NCBI RefSeq assembly: GCF_000210295.1
Contig: NC_026743.1
Location: forward strand, 3,534,001-3,598,000
Direction: 5' to 3'
DNA: 64,000 nucleotides
Source of the DNA: Trypanosoma brucei gambiense DAL972
Lineage: Eukaryota > Euglenozoa > Kinetoplastea > Trypanosomatida > Trypanosomatidae
The notes below the pieces were generated by a model, which made no database searches, was not told where the DNA came from, and saw only the letters and a list, made by a program, of their open reading frames with translations. Positions 10,101 to 21,065 of this stretch are shown here, one piece after another (position 1 is the first letter of the stretch; each line of letters begins with the position of its first letter). The position numbers were made by a program, and so were the translations under genes.

Positions 10101-11369
10101 ATGATAGGCGGTCAGCACAAGAAGGAACGCATCAGTGAGCGGCTCCAAAACTGCCAGAATCAGCCAAAGAACCGCTGCTACCTTCCGGGCACGCAGTTGC
10201 TGACAGGCGGATATAGCACCAAAACATTACAGGGTAACTGGAGTGAGGAACGGGCGGATGCCGGCTACTACGACGGAAAGGCAATTGTTCCAACACATCT
10301 CTCCAAAATTTGGACGACGGAGTACACAGTCATGACAAACCATGCAATGAAGAGGGCTCAGGAGCAGGCGCCCGTCTTTGATCAGGCAACGTTGGTTGAT
10401 ATTGTGGACCGCAATCACCGTGCATATCCCACTCATCAGCCGCACCTCGACCCTCAACTTCCAAAATTGAAGGAAGAGGCGTTTAAAACAACAATGAGGA
10501 CCTCGTTTAACAACCCGCAGGAAGTTAAGCTGCGTGAGGAGGCGTATGTCCGACCAGTTATCGGAAACACACCTGCCGCCCAGGCCAGGGCAATCATAAT
10601 GCGCTTTCGGCGGCAGCTGCTGATTTCAATGGAAGGACAGTCCGCTTTTCCGGGGAACGTGCTCCGGCAGGTGCGCCTCGCGCTGGAGAGGAATGATGTC
10701 GTCGGCAACGGAGTGCTCAACGTTGAGGAGACATTTCGCGGCTTCACAGAGGCTGGTGTAGAGACGAGTATACCGGAGTGTGTTGCTCTTGTTCGCGGAC
10801 TTGACATGAAGGGTGATAACATGCTCTCGATTCGTAAGGTCATGGATGAAATGCGTGGGGAGGAACGGGATCGCCGGTACAGTATTATTGAGGGTGTGTA
10901 TGAGTTGCTGAAGAAGCTGTGCAGTAATGGGGTTGTGCGGCTACACCACCTCGTCGATCTGATTGATGTCGACTCCATGGAGTCGGTGTTAAACGGAACG
11001 GTGTCTTCTGCTGACGCTCTCCGCGCGTTTACCACCCAGTGGGATCTGCCTTTGGAGGCACACATCAGTTTTGAAACGTTCCACACCTTTTTTAGAGATT
11101 CTTCGTTTGAGCTGAAAACCGATCAGGAATTCGAGATCCTCATGCGCAACGTGTGGCACCTTAGTGGAGGTAATGGAAAGAATGTAAACACATCATGCCG
11201 GAGATTAAATGTGGTGCATAAGGATGGACGTGCCAGCGTACAGGAAGTTAAGGATGATCTAGATATCAAAGATGATGACCCGAATTTGATGGAGCGTATT
11301 TTGGCCAACCTGGCGACGCAGGGAATAAAGGATGTTTCCTCACTGACCATCATCCCGAAACGCCGATGA
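10101..11369 (+). CDS. EF-hand (calcyphosin-like) protein
   Basis: The predicted product has 422 residues. The frame is open further upstream to a GTG at 9987, but the first ATG is at 10101 (MIGGQHKKERISERL), so I start there. The first 150 residues are non-globular (PGTQLLTGGYSTKTLQGNW and similar), in a style typical of proteins lying on axonemal microtubules. From about residue 160 there are EF-hand pairs: QVRLALERNDVVGNGVLNVEE has a near-canonical calcium loop (D at position 1, G at 6, E at 12). The next, LDMKGDNMLSIRKVMDEM, has K where the loop should end in E. Further degenerate EF-hands follow (VVRLHHLVDLIDVDS; LPLEAHISFETFHTFF). The arrangement resembles calcyphosin/CAPSL-type proteins. 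A flagellar role is inferred from this resemblance and from the two IFT genes before it. Confidence 0.75.
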   Translation: MIGGQHKKERISERLQNCQNQPKNRCYLPGTQLLTGGYSTKTLQGNWSEERADAGYYDGKAIVPTHLSKIWTTEYTVMTNHAMKRAQEQAPVFDQATLVDIVDRNHRAYPTHQPHLDPQLPKLKEEAFKTTMRTSFNNPQEVKLREEAYVRPVIGNTPAAQARAIIMRFRRQLLISMEGQSAFPGNVLRQVRLALERNDVVGNGVLNVEETFRGFTEAGVETSIPECVALVRGLDMKGDNMLSIRKVMDEMRGEERDRRYSIIEGVYELLKKLCSNGVVRLHHLVDLIDVDSMESVLNGTVSSADALRAFTTQWDLPLEAHISFETFHTFFRDSSFELKTDQEFEILMRNVWHLSGGNGKNVNTSCRRLNVVHKDGRASVQEVKDDLDIKDDDPNLMERILANLATQGIKDVSSLTIIPKRR

Positions 11370-12165
11370 GGATTGGATTTCATTCGGTTATGGTTCCTAC
11401 CGTTTTTTTTTTTACCAAAAAAGAAAACAGCTGTTTTTTCGTGTGTTTAGCTTCAATGCGTGCGCCGGTAGAGGACGGATTTCAGTGGAAGGGGTTGTGG
11501 GTAGAGAACTAGGCGAGGGAAAGGGCGGGCGAAGGTAATTGTTTCCCCGTGATTTTTCTACTTTTGCTTTTCATGTTGTACAACTTTGGAGGTTTTTTCC
11601 CCTCTTTTAAGTGCGTTCCCTCGGTGGCAGTTGGGTGTGCCCCCTCGGCAAAAAGACAGTAGATGCCGTGAAGATGTTGTGGCTGAGCAATCCAATATAT
11701 GTATAAGTTGAAGTGGTTCGTCCTTCTGCACCGATGCTCCCTTCGTAGCAGTGCGCAGCTCCCTTTTCCTTGTAGGAAAGTGCGAGAGGTTGCAATGGGG
11801 TTTGCAGCGTTGCAGAAGGAGAAAGGAGGAAAAAGAGGTAGAAAACAAGAGTCCGCTCTGGGTGATTGTACTTACTGGTCATCATGTATAGTCATTTGTT
11901 TGTTATATCGGTGTTTGAAGTGCCGTCCGCGTTGGGTATTCCCGATGAATAATTATATTTGGTTTGTTTTGCGTCTTCATCTCTCTTCCGCATGCCTGAT
12001 TTGCCTCTTCGAAAAGGTTGAAAGAGAGCTTGCCTCACACAAGCACTGGGGAAAACAAACGGGATAAAGAGGCGTGCCAAGGAAACACTGTTTTAAAGCA
12101 AAGGACGGAAAGTGAGTGAGATAAACTTGACAACCAAGTAAACATTTGCGGAGTATACAGTTGAA
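11370..12165. other. Intergenic region upstream of lipoyl synthase
   Basis: A T-run followed by an A-rich patch (11404-11427) comes just after the EF-hand gene. The rest is mixed spacer with pyrimidine stretches near 11550-11610 and 11960-12010. No gene is supported. Confidence 0.65.
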
Positions 12166-13395
12166 ATGTTTCAGCGATGGTCGTTTGCCCTGTGTCGACC
12201 CATCGTTGCGGCAGCACAGGTATCGCAACAGCAAGTGCCTCCATCTGAGGAGCCACGGAACGAGTCAGGTGCCGCAAACCCTCCGCTGGTGAAGGAAGAG
12301 TTCCTTCGGCAGTTTCGCGAGCGTTTGGCGAATGACAAGACGGGAAGAAATTCATTGGAGGGGTTTCTTGACCTTCCGGAGAATCTTCCACCCACCGCCG
12401 CCTCAATTGGACCACTGAAGCGAGGTAAGGAGCCTCTTCCTCCTTGGTTGAAACTCAAAGTTCCTATGGGAGCATCGAGGCAGCCGCGGTTTAACAAGAT
12501 ACGGCGCAATATGCGTGAAAAACGTCTAGCTACTGTGTGTGAGGAGGCCAAGTGCCCAAACATCGGTGAATGTTGGGGAGGAGGTGATGAGGAAGGGGAC
12601 GGCACCGCCACTGCCACAATCATGGTGATGGGGGCACATTGTACAAGGGGCTGCCGCTTCTGTTCCGTGATGACGAGTCGCACACCTCCACCACTAGACC
12701 CAGAGGAACCACGCAAAACTGCTGATGCAGTCGCTGACATGGGTGTGGAATATATAGTTATGACTATGGTGGACCGTGATGACTTGGCTGACGGTGGCGC
12801 TGCTCATGTTGTGCGCTGCGTGACGGCCGTGAAGGAGAGGAATCCCGGACTACTTCTTGAGGCACTTGTTGGGGACTTTCACGGAGACCTCAAGCTAGTT
12901 GAAATGGTTGCTGGTTCACCTCTCAATGTCTATGCTCATAACATAGAGTGTGTCGAGCGAATTACGCCAAACGTACGAGATCGACGCGCTTCTTATCGAC
13001 AGTCCCTTAAGGTACTTGAACACGTGAATAATTTCACTAAAGGAGCTATGCTCACCAAGAGCAGTATCATGCTTGGGCTCGGGGAAAAGGAGGAGGAGGT
13101 GCGGCAAACCCTTCGTGACCTGCGGACGGCGGGCGTTTCTGCCGTAACCCTGGGCCAGTACCTCCAACCCTCACGGACGCGGCTAAAGGTCAGTCGCTAC
13201 GCCCATCCTAAGGAGTTTGAGATGTGGGAAAAGGAAGCGTTGGATATGGGCTTTTTGTACTGTGCATCGGGGCCCATGGTACGGAGCTCCTACCGAGCTG
13301 GTGAATATTACATTAAAAATATTTTGAAGCAGCGGGAGACTGTCGAAGCTCCGTCAGTGTCAGATGGAGGGAATGAACCAAAGGATTCCGAGTAG
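12166..13395 (+). CDS. LIPA: Lipoyl synthase, mitochondrial
   Basis: This radical-SAM enzyme inserts two sulfurs into protein-bound octanoyl groups to make lipoyl cofactors. Its targets are pyruvate and 2-oxoglutarate dehydrogenases and the glycine cleavage H protein in the mitochondrion. The 409 residues start with a likely mitochondrial presequence ([17 protein letters not shown]). The auxiliary iron-sulfur cluster motif is C125-x4-C130-x5-C136 ([12 protein letters not shown]). The radical-SAM motif is C159-x3-C163-x2-C166 (CTRGCRFC). [13 protein letters not shown], the [10 protein letters not shown] region and LGLGE are also family signatures. The C-terminal RSSYRAGEY holds the conserved RSSY serine that ligates the auxiliary cluster. 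All catalytic residues I can check are present. The N-terminal extension is longer than in bacteria, as expected for an organellar protein. Confidence 0.96.
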
Positions 13396-14476
13396 TGATT
13401 AGTGTGGTATAAATGCGTAGCTTCCGGGGTCGGGGATGTCTGTATGACCGTTGGGTTGTGGTTGTGGAGAGGACCGGTGAAGCATGTGGCCGCGACGGAG
13501 AAGATTGGGGCAGATTTGCCATTGGTGTTTCTGCTTGATCGCTTCTTCGAAGCATATTCATCTACAGTTTTTGCGTCCTTTTTTTTTTTTAAAAAAAAGA
13601 AAGTAAATCGTTGTTTTAGCGTACTTGTGCTATATTTCTCCTCCCATTTATACTTTAGTTTTCTTTCTGCGTACGAGCGGCACAATCAACTTCCCTCCTT
13701 TTTTTAAAATTTGGTTCATGCTGTATTGCTGGTTGTTTACGTTACCTCTTACGTATCACAATACTTTACTTTTTTTTCCCCCGCTTCTTCTGCTCTTGTA
13801 CCTTTCTACGCATTCGCGCGACTCCGCACGGAATCACGTTTGGGGGCGTAGTAGTGTATTATCCGTACCGTATTGATCATTCAGCACAAGGGGTGGAAAA
13901 AGCACATTTCGTTTTTTTTAAAAGGTGTTTTACAGGTTGTTGCTATAAACAAAGTTTCCAGCAGTCCGCTTGCAGACGGCGAGGGTTACGGTCAAGAAAG
14001 GCGCGTAACGGCGTGGAGCATCGGCGTTTCGCATTTTTCTGCGGGTCTTTTTTTTGTTTTTTCCCTTCCTCCTCTCATTCCTACCTGCATTCTATTTTCC
14101 ACACGGTTTGTGGTATTCTGAAGCCGCACTTAAAGCGGGGGAGGTAAATTGGATCTCCAACTACGAAATTGTGTTTGCTCCGTCTTTCTGTGAGTTGCAG
14201 GACACCCCTTGTTTTCCAGGACTACTTCGCTTTTCAGGGAAGGGGGTTCTGTGGACGTGCACACACTCGCAAATAAGTACATCTCACAGTGCACGAACCA
14301 TTTTAATTTTACCGTTCCGTGTGCAACATTGGCAGCGGAGAAGAGGAAGAGGAGAGGAAAGAGTAGAGTGGTGAAATTGCCCAATCTTGACCAAAGGCTC
14401 GCGTGTTTCGGCAATAGCGCCGCCACGATACCAAAGTTGTGGTTGGCAAGGTGTGAGTGGATCCACTAAATAGAAG
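13396..14476. other. Intergenic region between lipoyl synthase and the DYRK-like kinase
   Basis: No gene is supported. The region contains a T-run joined directly to an A-run (about 13579-13603), a second T-run at about 13700-13708 and T/C-rich stretches at 13765-13810 and 14040-14100 that are candidate splice-acceptor tracts for the kinase mRNA. Confidence 0.65.
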
Positions 14477-17400
14477 ATGGACGCTGACGAGGGCAGTGCG
14501 CCGGACGAGGAGCAGAGTATGGTGGTTGACCGAGTTGCACTCTCAATAAGTGATATTTCATGTATGCGCCTTGATGGTTGTCGTGTACCGTCGAGATCCT
14601 CCAGAGCGTCGCATAGGTGGTCACATCCACAACGGCCGCACCGTCAACCTGTTGGAGATGTTTCCTCATCGTTGTCGCATGCCGCATCGCAGGGAAGTAG
14701 AACGTCACCACCTTCTTTTGTCTTTGCGACTCGCGTGTGCCGAAGTTTTGACTCAGTGAGTCAATCCGGCGGTGTGTTCGATTCGGTGGTGAGAAATCAT
14801 GATGGGGAGAGCGTCAGAAGCAACTCAGAGGTAGTTAAGCACAACACGTGCTTAGAGCATTCGCAGAAAACATGCCTTTCGTCCGTTTCGCTCCCACCGT
14901 TGAGTGAAGCATGCAGGGGGCACGAGGTAAGTTATGGTCTCAGCAGAAGAAGAATGTCTTTCACTTCATCGTTTTCTCCTCTACCCTGTTCGCCGGTACC
15001 GAAAGAACTCTCCCCCGGCCTACTTACATCCATACCGTGGAACCTCCCGACGCTAGGGTGGAAAGGGATGACACCAACCGCTTCTAACGTGCATGAGGGC
15101 CAAGCGACGAATTACGGTGAGGAGCAATGTGGGGAAAGAGTTGCAAATGATACCCGCGCGTACAGAATTCTTAATATGAGCAATTCTGGAGGTGCCGTCG
15201 CGACCGATGCGAGTGTTTCTAGGGAACGGTGGTTCCACGTGCAACATCAGAGCTTCCGCAAACGCTACATAGGGCACCTCAATTGTGTTTACGCAATATA
15301 CAGGTCTCTCGTGCCAAGGAACTCTCCCCCGGCGGCTTCGCAGAATATTTCTCTCGGAGGCACCCCTACCCTTGACCGCCGCGTCCGGTCGGTGGCTCTG
15401 TCATCTGCGTCAACTGTTACCGGTGTGGCTGCCGGTTACTACACGCTGAGTGACAGTGCCTCGACACGGTGCTCAGGCGGGCAAAACGTGCCCGTCGTAC
15501 CGCGTGCTGTGAGGGGTTTCTCGCCTCGGCGCCGTGGGAGGCAGCGGGCACTTTCTTCTAGGGAGATGGACCCATTTATTCTAGGACTTATCAAGAGAAG
15601 AGTCTTATTCAGGACCACCATATTTTGTGAGTACACATATAACTGTATTAAACATTCGGAGGAGCTACGGCTCTCGTCGTCAGAGATAGTCGAACCGTAT
15701 ACTGAGCAGGAATATGCGGTTTCTTCTCATTCGCAAAATGGTAGTGCTTTTACAACTTCTGTGGGTCGAGCTGAGAGCGACCGTGTGGCTACCAGCGCAT
15801 CTGACGGGTCGTCTTCCATATTTTTTGATGATACACATAGAACGGCACCACCACCAGGGAATGATGGAAAAAGACGAACTTCAGTAGTGTCCCCACCGCA
15901 TGAAGAAACACCAATGGCTGTTCACCACCGGACGCTAACCCGGCTACAGACATTAACAACAAAGGTCCACAGCGTAGACCGTGTCATGCGCACAGTGGAT
16001 AATGAGGAGGATGATCTTGTTGTTTATGTAGGTATGATTTTAATGGGTTGGCTGGAGGTCGTTGATCTTCTTGGATCTGGTACGTTCGGGCAGGTTTTTC
16101 TCTGCAAGGACTTGCGAATCGCCAATAAAACTTTTGTACACCCAAGCCAGATAGAGGGAGATGACTTTCAGTACTGGCAGTGCTCTCACACGTATATACC
16201 ATTCGGTGATCCCTCAATGGTACCAACCCATACACCACTTGTGGCTGTAAAGGTTGTCAAAAGCCGCGAACTATTTGAACAGCAATCTGCTCGTGAGGCT
16301 GAGATTTTAGTGCACGTCAGTTCGCAAACGGCATCGCAAGAAGAGCAACCCGCAGAGGAGCAGCAGGCGTTTCCGGCACTGTCCTTTTCAGATCCACCCG
16401 TGCCCGACTACCGTTGCGAATATGTGGGTAAGATACTTGCGCACGGAATATGCTATGGTCATCACTGCATAGTTATGGAACGATATGGTGTTAATTTGTT
16501 TGAGTACGCGATGGCACGTGGTTTTAAAGGTCTTCCCATGTATCAGATACAGGACATAGGCCGAAAAATCTTGCTGGGGTTAACTCTTTTGCACGAGGAA
16601 TGCCACGTAGTGCACTGTGACATAAAACCCGAAAACGTTTTAATTACACTCGATTCCTGGCTTTCTGCCAATCCAGTCCATATGGCGCTCACGGTCGGTG
16701 CTCATACACCCGGTTCTGGTGCCTCCGGAGCCATTTCACTGGATGCATCGGCTGGGCAGTTGCATCAATCGTTGAGATGGCCGGCAAGCAATGGCTTACC
16801 TCCACTCTCCGATTCGAAATTACCGAATGGCGCTGTGCATTCCCCTACACCTCGGCGTATGCAGATTGCTGCTTCCACCGAACGGATGTCGATGTCCTCC
16901 ATTTTGAGGGAGGCTGCACCAGCTGGTTCGGCGGCAGCGAGCTCCCCTGGACTGAATAACGGTGATGAAGATGATCCGAACCTTCCTCGCATTCCTGCAT
17001 CGCCGTCTCTTTTACCGCTGAACATAAAGCTCATTGACTTTAGCAGTAGCTCTTACATTGGAAAAGGAATCCATACGTATGTACAGTCCCGCTACTATCG
17101 CGCACCGGAGGTCATTGTTGGTGCCGGCTATGGGCCAGCCATTGATGTGTGGTCTACTGGCTGTCTTTTGGCGGAACTGCTGTTAGGCCTTCCACTTCTA
17201 CCGGGAGACTCGGATCATCATCAACTCTCCCTCATTGAGGAAATGCTCGGGCCGTTGCCTCTTTCATTGTTAGCGAAGGGTGCAGCCACGCTCGAATACT
17301 ACGATGTGGATGATGTTGAATTGAGAAGTGAAAGTGCAGGCGCGTCTGCATCAGAGGAAACTCCTGCGGGTCACAAAAAATCACCCTCATTTCGTCTCTT

Positions 17401-17764
17401 GAGTGAGGAGGAGTATCTTCGCCATCACAGGGATGCAAAACCAACAAAGGGAAAACGGTATTTTCAGTTCCACACACTTGCCGAACTAATCAGGAAATGT
17501 ACAGCTAGCAATGAGGAAAGGTGTATTGCAACAGGGTATAGTCCATCCGCTGCCATGGATGCCAACGTGATGGAAATGGTCTCAACGCAGCAACCGAGGA
17601 AAGAGATTGCTGACGAGATTTCGCGTCATCGATTCCGTTTTTATGATTTACTAAAAAAAATGCTCCACGGCGATCCCGAGAGGCGCCTTACGGCCCGTGA
17701 GGCATTGGCACACAGCTTTTTTCAAGAAACACCAAAATATTTACAGGTATACTCACAACGTTAG
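14477..17764 (+). CDS. DYRK: Atypical DYRK-family protein kinase
   Basis: The 1095-residue protein has about 520 low-complexity, serine-rich residues followed by a CMGC kinase domain of the DYRK/YAK type. The glycine-rich loop is LGSGTFGQVFLC near residue 533, and the ATP-binding lysine is K592 in VAVKVVKS. The catalytic loop is HCDIKPENVL with D715, which is diagnostic for DYRKs. The metal-binding motif reads DFS (854-856) instead of DFG, and the activation segment is TYVQSRYYRAPEV (Tyr868 aligns with the autophosphorylated DYRK tyrosine). About 120 extra residues rich in Ser/Pro/Ala separate the catalytic loop from DFS, where kinases normally have about 18. A second insert lies before the C-terminal helices. 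From memory, T. brucei has an 'atypical DYRK' with a DFS motif that promotes quorum-sensing-dependent differentiation to stumpy forms. I infer this gene is that kinase or its orthologue. It is followed by an unusually long spacer. Confidence 0.9.
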   Translation: MDADEGSAPDEEQSMVVDRVALSISDISCMRLDGCRVPSRSSRASHRWSHPQRPHRQPVGDVSSSLSHAASQGSRTSPPSFVFATRVCRSFDSVSQSGGVFDSVVRNHDGESVRSNSEVVKHNTCLEHSQKTCLSSVSLPPLSEACRGHEVSYGLSRRRMSFTSSFSPLPCSPVPKELSPGLLTSIPWNLPTLGWKGMTPTASNVHEGQATNYGEEQCGERVANDTRAYRILNMSNSGGAVATDASVSRERWFHVQHQSFRKRYIGHLNCVYAIYRSLVPRNSPPAASQNISLGGTPTLDRRVRSVALSSASTVTGVAAGYYTLSDSASTRCSGGQNVPVVPRAVRGFSPRRRGRQRALSSREMDPFILGLIKRRVLFRTTIFCEYTYNCIKHSEELRLSSSEIVEPYTEQEYAVSSHSQNGSAFTTSVGRAESDRVATSASDGSSSIFFDDTHRTAPPPGNDGKRRTSVVSPPHEETPMAVHHRTLTRLQTLTTKVHSVDRVMRTVDNEEDDLVVYVGMILMGWLEVVDLLGSGTFGQVFLCKDLRIANKTFVHPSQIEGDDFQYWQCSHTYIPFGDPSMVPTHTPLVAVKVVKSRELFEQQSAREAEILVHVSSQTASQEEQPAEEQQAFPALSFSDPPVPDYRCEYVGKILAHGICYGHHCIVMERYGVNLFEYAMARGFKGLPMYQIQDIGRKILLGLTLLHEECHVVHCDIKPENVLITLDSWLSANPVHMALTVGAHTPGSGASGAISLDASAGQLHQSLRWPASNGLPPLSDSKLPNGAVHSPTPRRMQIAASTERMSMSSILREAAPAGSAAASSPGLNNGDEDDPNLPRIPASPSLLPLNIKLIDFSSSSYIGKGIHTYVQSRYYRAPEVIVGAGYGPAIDVWSTGCLLAELLLGLPLLPGDSDHHQLSLIEEMLGPLPLSLLAKGAATLEYYDVDDVELRSESAGASASEETPAGHKKSPSFRLLSEEEYLRHHRDAKPTKGKRYFQFHTLAELIRKCTASNEERCIATGYSPSAAMDANVMEMVSTQQPRKEIADEISRHRFRFYDLLKKMLHGDPERRLTAREALAHSFFQETPKYLQVYSQR

Positions 17765-17992
17765 TTTCGTTGGGTAGTGGTTGTGGACGCGCGAGACATC
17801 GCTGCCTTTACCGATTACCGAAGGAAAAAATAACGGAAAGATGGGGAAAGGGGAGAGAAGAGAAAAAAAAGTTCAAAGAATAAAAGATTGCAGGGGGGGG
17901 GGGAGAGTTGAACAGATCATCAGCAGTTGCTTGCGCTGATGTTTGTGGAGGAGGGAAGGAGGAAGGAAGGAACATGTGTAGCAAAGGGTACA

Positions 17993-18034
17993 TATATATA
18001 TATATATATTTATATATTGTGTGTGTGTGTGTAT
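17993..18034. repeat. TA then GT microsatellite
   Basis: A TA array runs directly into a GT array, within the probable 3' UTR of the DYRK-like kinase gene. Confidence 0.85.
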
Positions 18035-18666
18035 TTTGAGTACCATAGCTAACAAACGGTGAAGCCCTTTTGAATGGGATTGATGCCAAGATCTAACAAT
18101 GACAATACCAATAACAGTAACAGTGACAACATGTTGAGCACCCGTAATAGATGGGTTTAAGAAAGATGTGCAGGAGTGGGTGCTGTCAAATTCATTAATT
18201 ATACCAATAAAGTGACGGAGTTTCAGTGGTGGGCAGGTGGTGTGGGTGCATGTGGACACGTTACGCATCACTGATGGGGGTGAAAACAGTGTTGTTGTTG
18301 TTTCTCTATTTGCGTAGACGGAAATAACCATTCACTGCAACGCAGCTAGGAGGTGAGAGAAGCGATGTATGTGTGAAGGGGATTTAAAAAAAAAAAGAGT
18401 AAAGGGTGTGAAGGGTGAAAATGAAGTTATTGCCGCAGTGGCGGTGCGGAGAAATGACAATAGTTTTGAATGGAATGCATTAAACAGCGCGACACTTTCA
18501 ACTTTTCTCTGTTTGTCTGCTTTACTGAGGCTTACTGGCCCCCTTCCCTCAAACAAAAATTCCCCTTCTTACATTTCTTTTTCTATCTTTCCTTCTCCTC
18601 CTTTCTGTTCTGTTCTGTTCTGTTCTGTTGTGTTGCGTTGTGTTGTGCTCTGCTATTGTGTTTTTT

Positions 18667-18713
18667 GTGTGCATGTGTGCATGTGTGCATGTGTGCATGT
18701 GTGCATGTGTGTG
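18667..18713. repeat. Tandem 8-base repeat GTGTGCAT
   Basis: Five exact copies of GTGTGCAT end in GTGTGTG. A TGTTC pentanucleotide array lies just upstream. Confidence 0.9.
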
Positions 18714-19627
18714 TTTTTGTTTTTACGTCTCGCTTTAATTCTTTTGACTGTACCCTTCTGTTATTATTGTTGTTGTTGGTATAAAAGCAGTGTTGTGCGT
18801 TGGGGGAAAAAAATGAATAACCAGGATGGACAGTCAGCAAAAGTAAACAGGGAGTGTTGTGGGGAGGGAGGGGGGGGGGGAAGAAATTGTTTTTTTTTCA
18901 TTTTGAAAGAAGAGTGGTTGAAACGAAGAGTTTTTGTGTTTTTTTTTTAAAAAAAGAGAAAGAGATGTAATGGAGCTTAACCATGTACAGACGCTCAAAG
19001 GCAGAGAAGGAGGTGCGAACAGAGAGGAATAGTGAAGTGAAGAGAAGAGAGGAGGGGAATGAAATTCTTAGGTTTTTTTTGTTTTTACGTGTTTATGTGT
19101 GTGTGTATGTGGGAAATGTTTATTTTCCAGATTATTCCCTTTTGTTTTTTCTTTTTGCTGGTGGTTGTGTTTTCTTCTACACGTTCCTCTTCTTCTCCCC
19201 CCCCCCAAGTAGTCCCTTTTCCTTTTCTTTTCTTTTCTTTTGCTCTTTCGTTGGACTTTAGTTGGTGTTCCGTCCATGTCCCTGGGGAAATTTCCACCCT
19301 AAGTTTAAATCACTTATTTCTTCCCTTCCTCTCATACGCAGCTGCGCCCTTTAGTTTCCTCTTGTTTTTTGTCTTTCCTTTTTAGTTTTGTTTTTCAGGA
19401 AAAAAATATATAAAAAGAACAAATTTATTGCTTTTTTTGTGGTCCTTTTAATTACCTTAAAAGGAGAAAGTGGTGTTGTAACCTTCCTTCATTTTCTACA
19501 TCTTCCTCCTTCTTTTTATGATTTTTTTTTTTACTTTTCCTATTGTTGCTTTGGTTGCCCCGGTGCCTGCATGCTTCCACGCTCACTTCATTCGCTCATT
19601 CGTTCTGACAGCTTCTACTTGCATGAT

Positions 19628-19660
19628 GATTATGATTATGATTATGATTATGATTATTAT
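19628..19660. repeat. GATTAT hexanucleotide array
   Basis: Five GATTAT units plus a partial one lie in the spacer after the kinase gene. Confidence 0.85.
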
Positions 19661-21065
19661 CACCTCCCGCCACTCCTCCTCCTCCTCCTCCTCATCCTCC
19701 ATTTTTTTTTTCTAAATTTCCCTCATATGTTCTTCGGTTTTGTGTGCCCAATGCGCCGCATGATAGGGGACGGACTCCTACAAAGACATTAGTGCGTATC
19801 TGAATACACGATTTCTCTCTTTCTATTCCTTTAATCCTTATTTTCTTTTCTCTTCTTCTTTTCTTTTTCTTTTTCTTTTTATGTAGCTGTTGTTCGTAGT
19901 TTTGTTTTTTGTTTTTTTCTTTTGTGCTCGAAGGAGAAAGCAAGCATTTACTTTCTTCCTCTTTTGTTTTTTTTTCCCCTTGCAATTGACAATTACTAAT
20001 TGTTTCGATGGGATGAGAGAAGAGAAGAGAAGAGAGATGAAGAGAGAAGTGCGGGGTGGGGTCTCGGGATGATTGGACGAGTGAAGGTTTTTTTTTTATT
20101 GTTTAACGTGTCCTGGAGTTATTGAAAAAAAAAAAGAGAGAGAAGGAGGAAAAGAAAGGGATTTAAAAAAAAAAAAGAAAAGCGACTGATAAGTTTTTTT
20201 TTTTTTTTGAGGGGGGGGGGAGGAGAAAAATAGGCATGGAACTCAAACGGTTAGAAGGCCATCTGGGGACATGCCCCAATTTTTACTTTTTTTTTTTTAA
20301 AATTCCTATAGCGCATATTTGCGTACTGTGTGTGTACACGCGCAGGGCATTTGGGTTGGTCGTGCATGTATGTGTACGCATTCCATTATTTGGTTGTGGT
20401 TAGGTGCGGCTGCCGCAAAAGTGAGTATATTCATTCACCTGTGCAAAAAGTCAAGGAAGGCCGGTGGATTGTTTTCTTCTTCTTCTTCTTCCTTCTTTCT
20501 TTCTTTCCTTTCTTTCCTTTCCTTCTTTCTTTTTTTTCCCCCTTTTTCTCTTATTTTCGTACCCCACACTTTACTCCCATTTTGTGGGTATGTTTTTTTT
20601 TTTCTGTTTGGATGGAGAGTGGTGACTCTCCCCCCTGTGAAGTAAAAGTGTTGCGTTGTCGTCAGCCATACCATATTATTTTCCACCTTATCATTTTTCT
20701 GTTTCATGGTCTTCCTCGTGAACCTGTATTTCATGTCCTTTGTTTTTTTTTTGTTTCTCTTCTCTTTATCTCTTTGAATTCTCTTTTACCAATATATTTT
20801 CTAATAACCCATACTGGTCTACTGTTTGCAGTGGTTGTTGTGGACTATTCGCGGGCAGCCACACAGTTCTTTTTTTTTTTCTTTCGTAGAAGGATTAGCA
20901 TATAGCTCAAGTGTTAGCGAGCCGGGTTGTCCTTCCCCACCTGTCCGCCTCCGTTTATTTATTTATTTATTTATTTCACCCGCGTGCGAATAGAGGGAGA
21001 AAAGTTAGGGGTAATTTTTTTTTTTTAAAAAAGGAAAGCAATACTTGTGACGGCTCTCCATAACA

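Larger units (their letters stand above)
17765..21065. other. 3.3 kb low-complexity spacer
   Basis: No gene is supported. The stretch probably holds a long 3' UTR of the kinase mRNA and the 5' flank of the next gene. It contains G-runs (17893-17903, about 18872-18881, about 20210-20219), TA and GT microsatellites (17993-18034), a TGTTC array (about 18605-18630), an 8-base tandem repeat (18667-18713), a GATTAT array (19628-19660), a TCC array (about 19676-19700), long T/C tracts (19790-19880, 20475-20560), a TTTA array (about 20955-20976) and several T-run/A-run junctions. Apparent open frames are translations of homopyrimidine DNA. Confidence 0.75.

Noticed and set aside
10454..11086. A 210-codon minus-strand frame in the EF-hand gene
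   Set aside because: It is antisense to a well-supported gene, Ser/Arg-rich, and has no recognisable domain.
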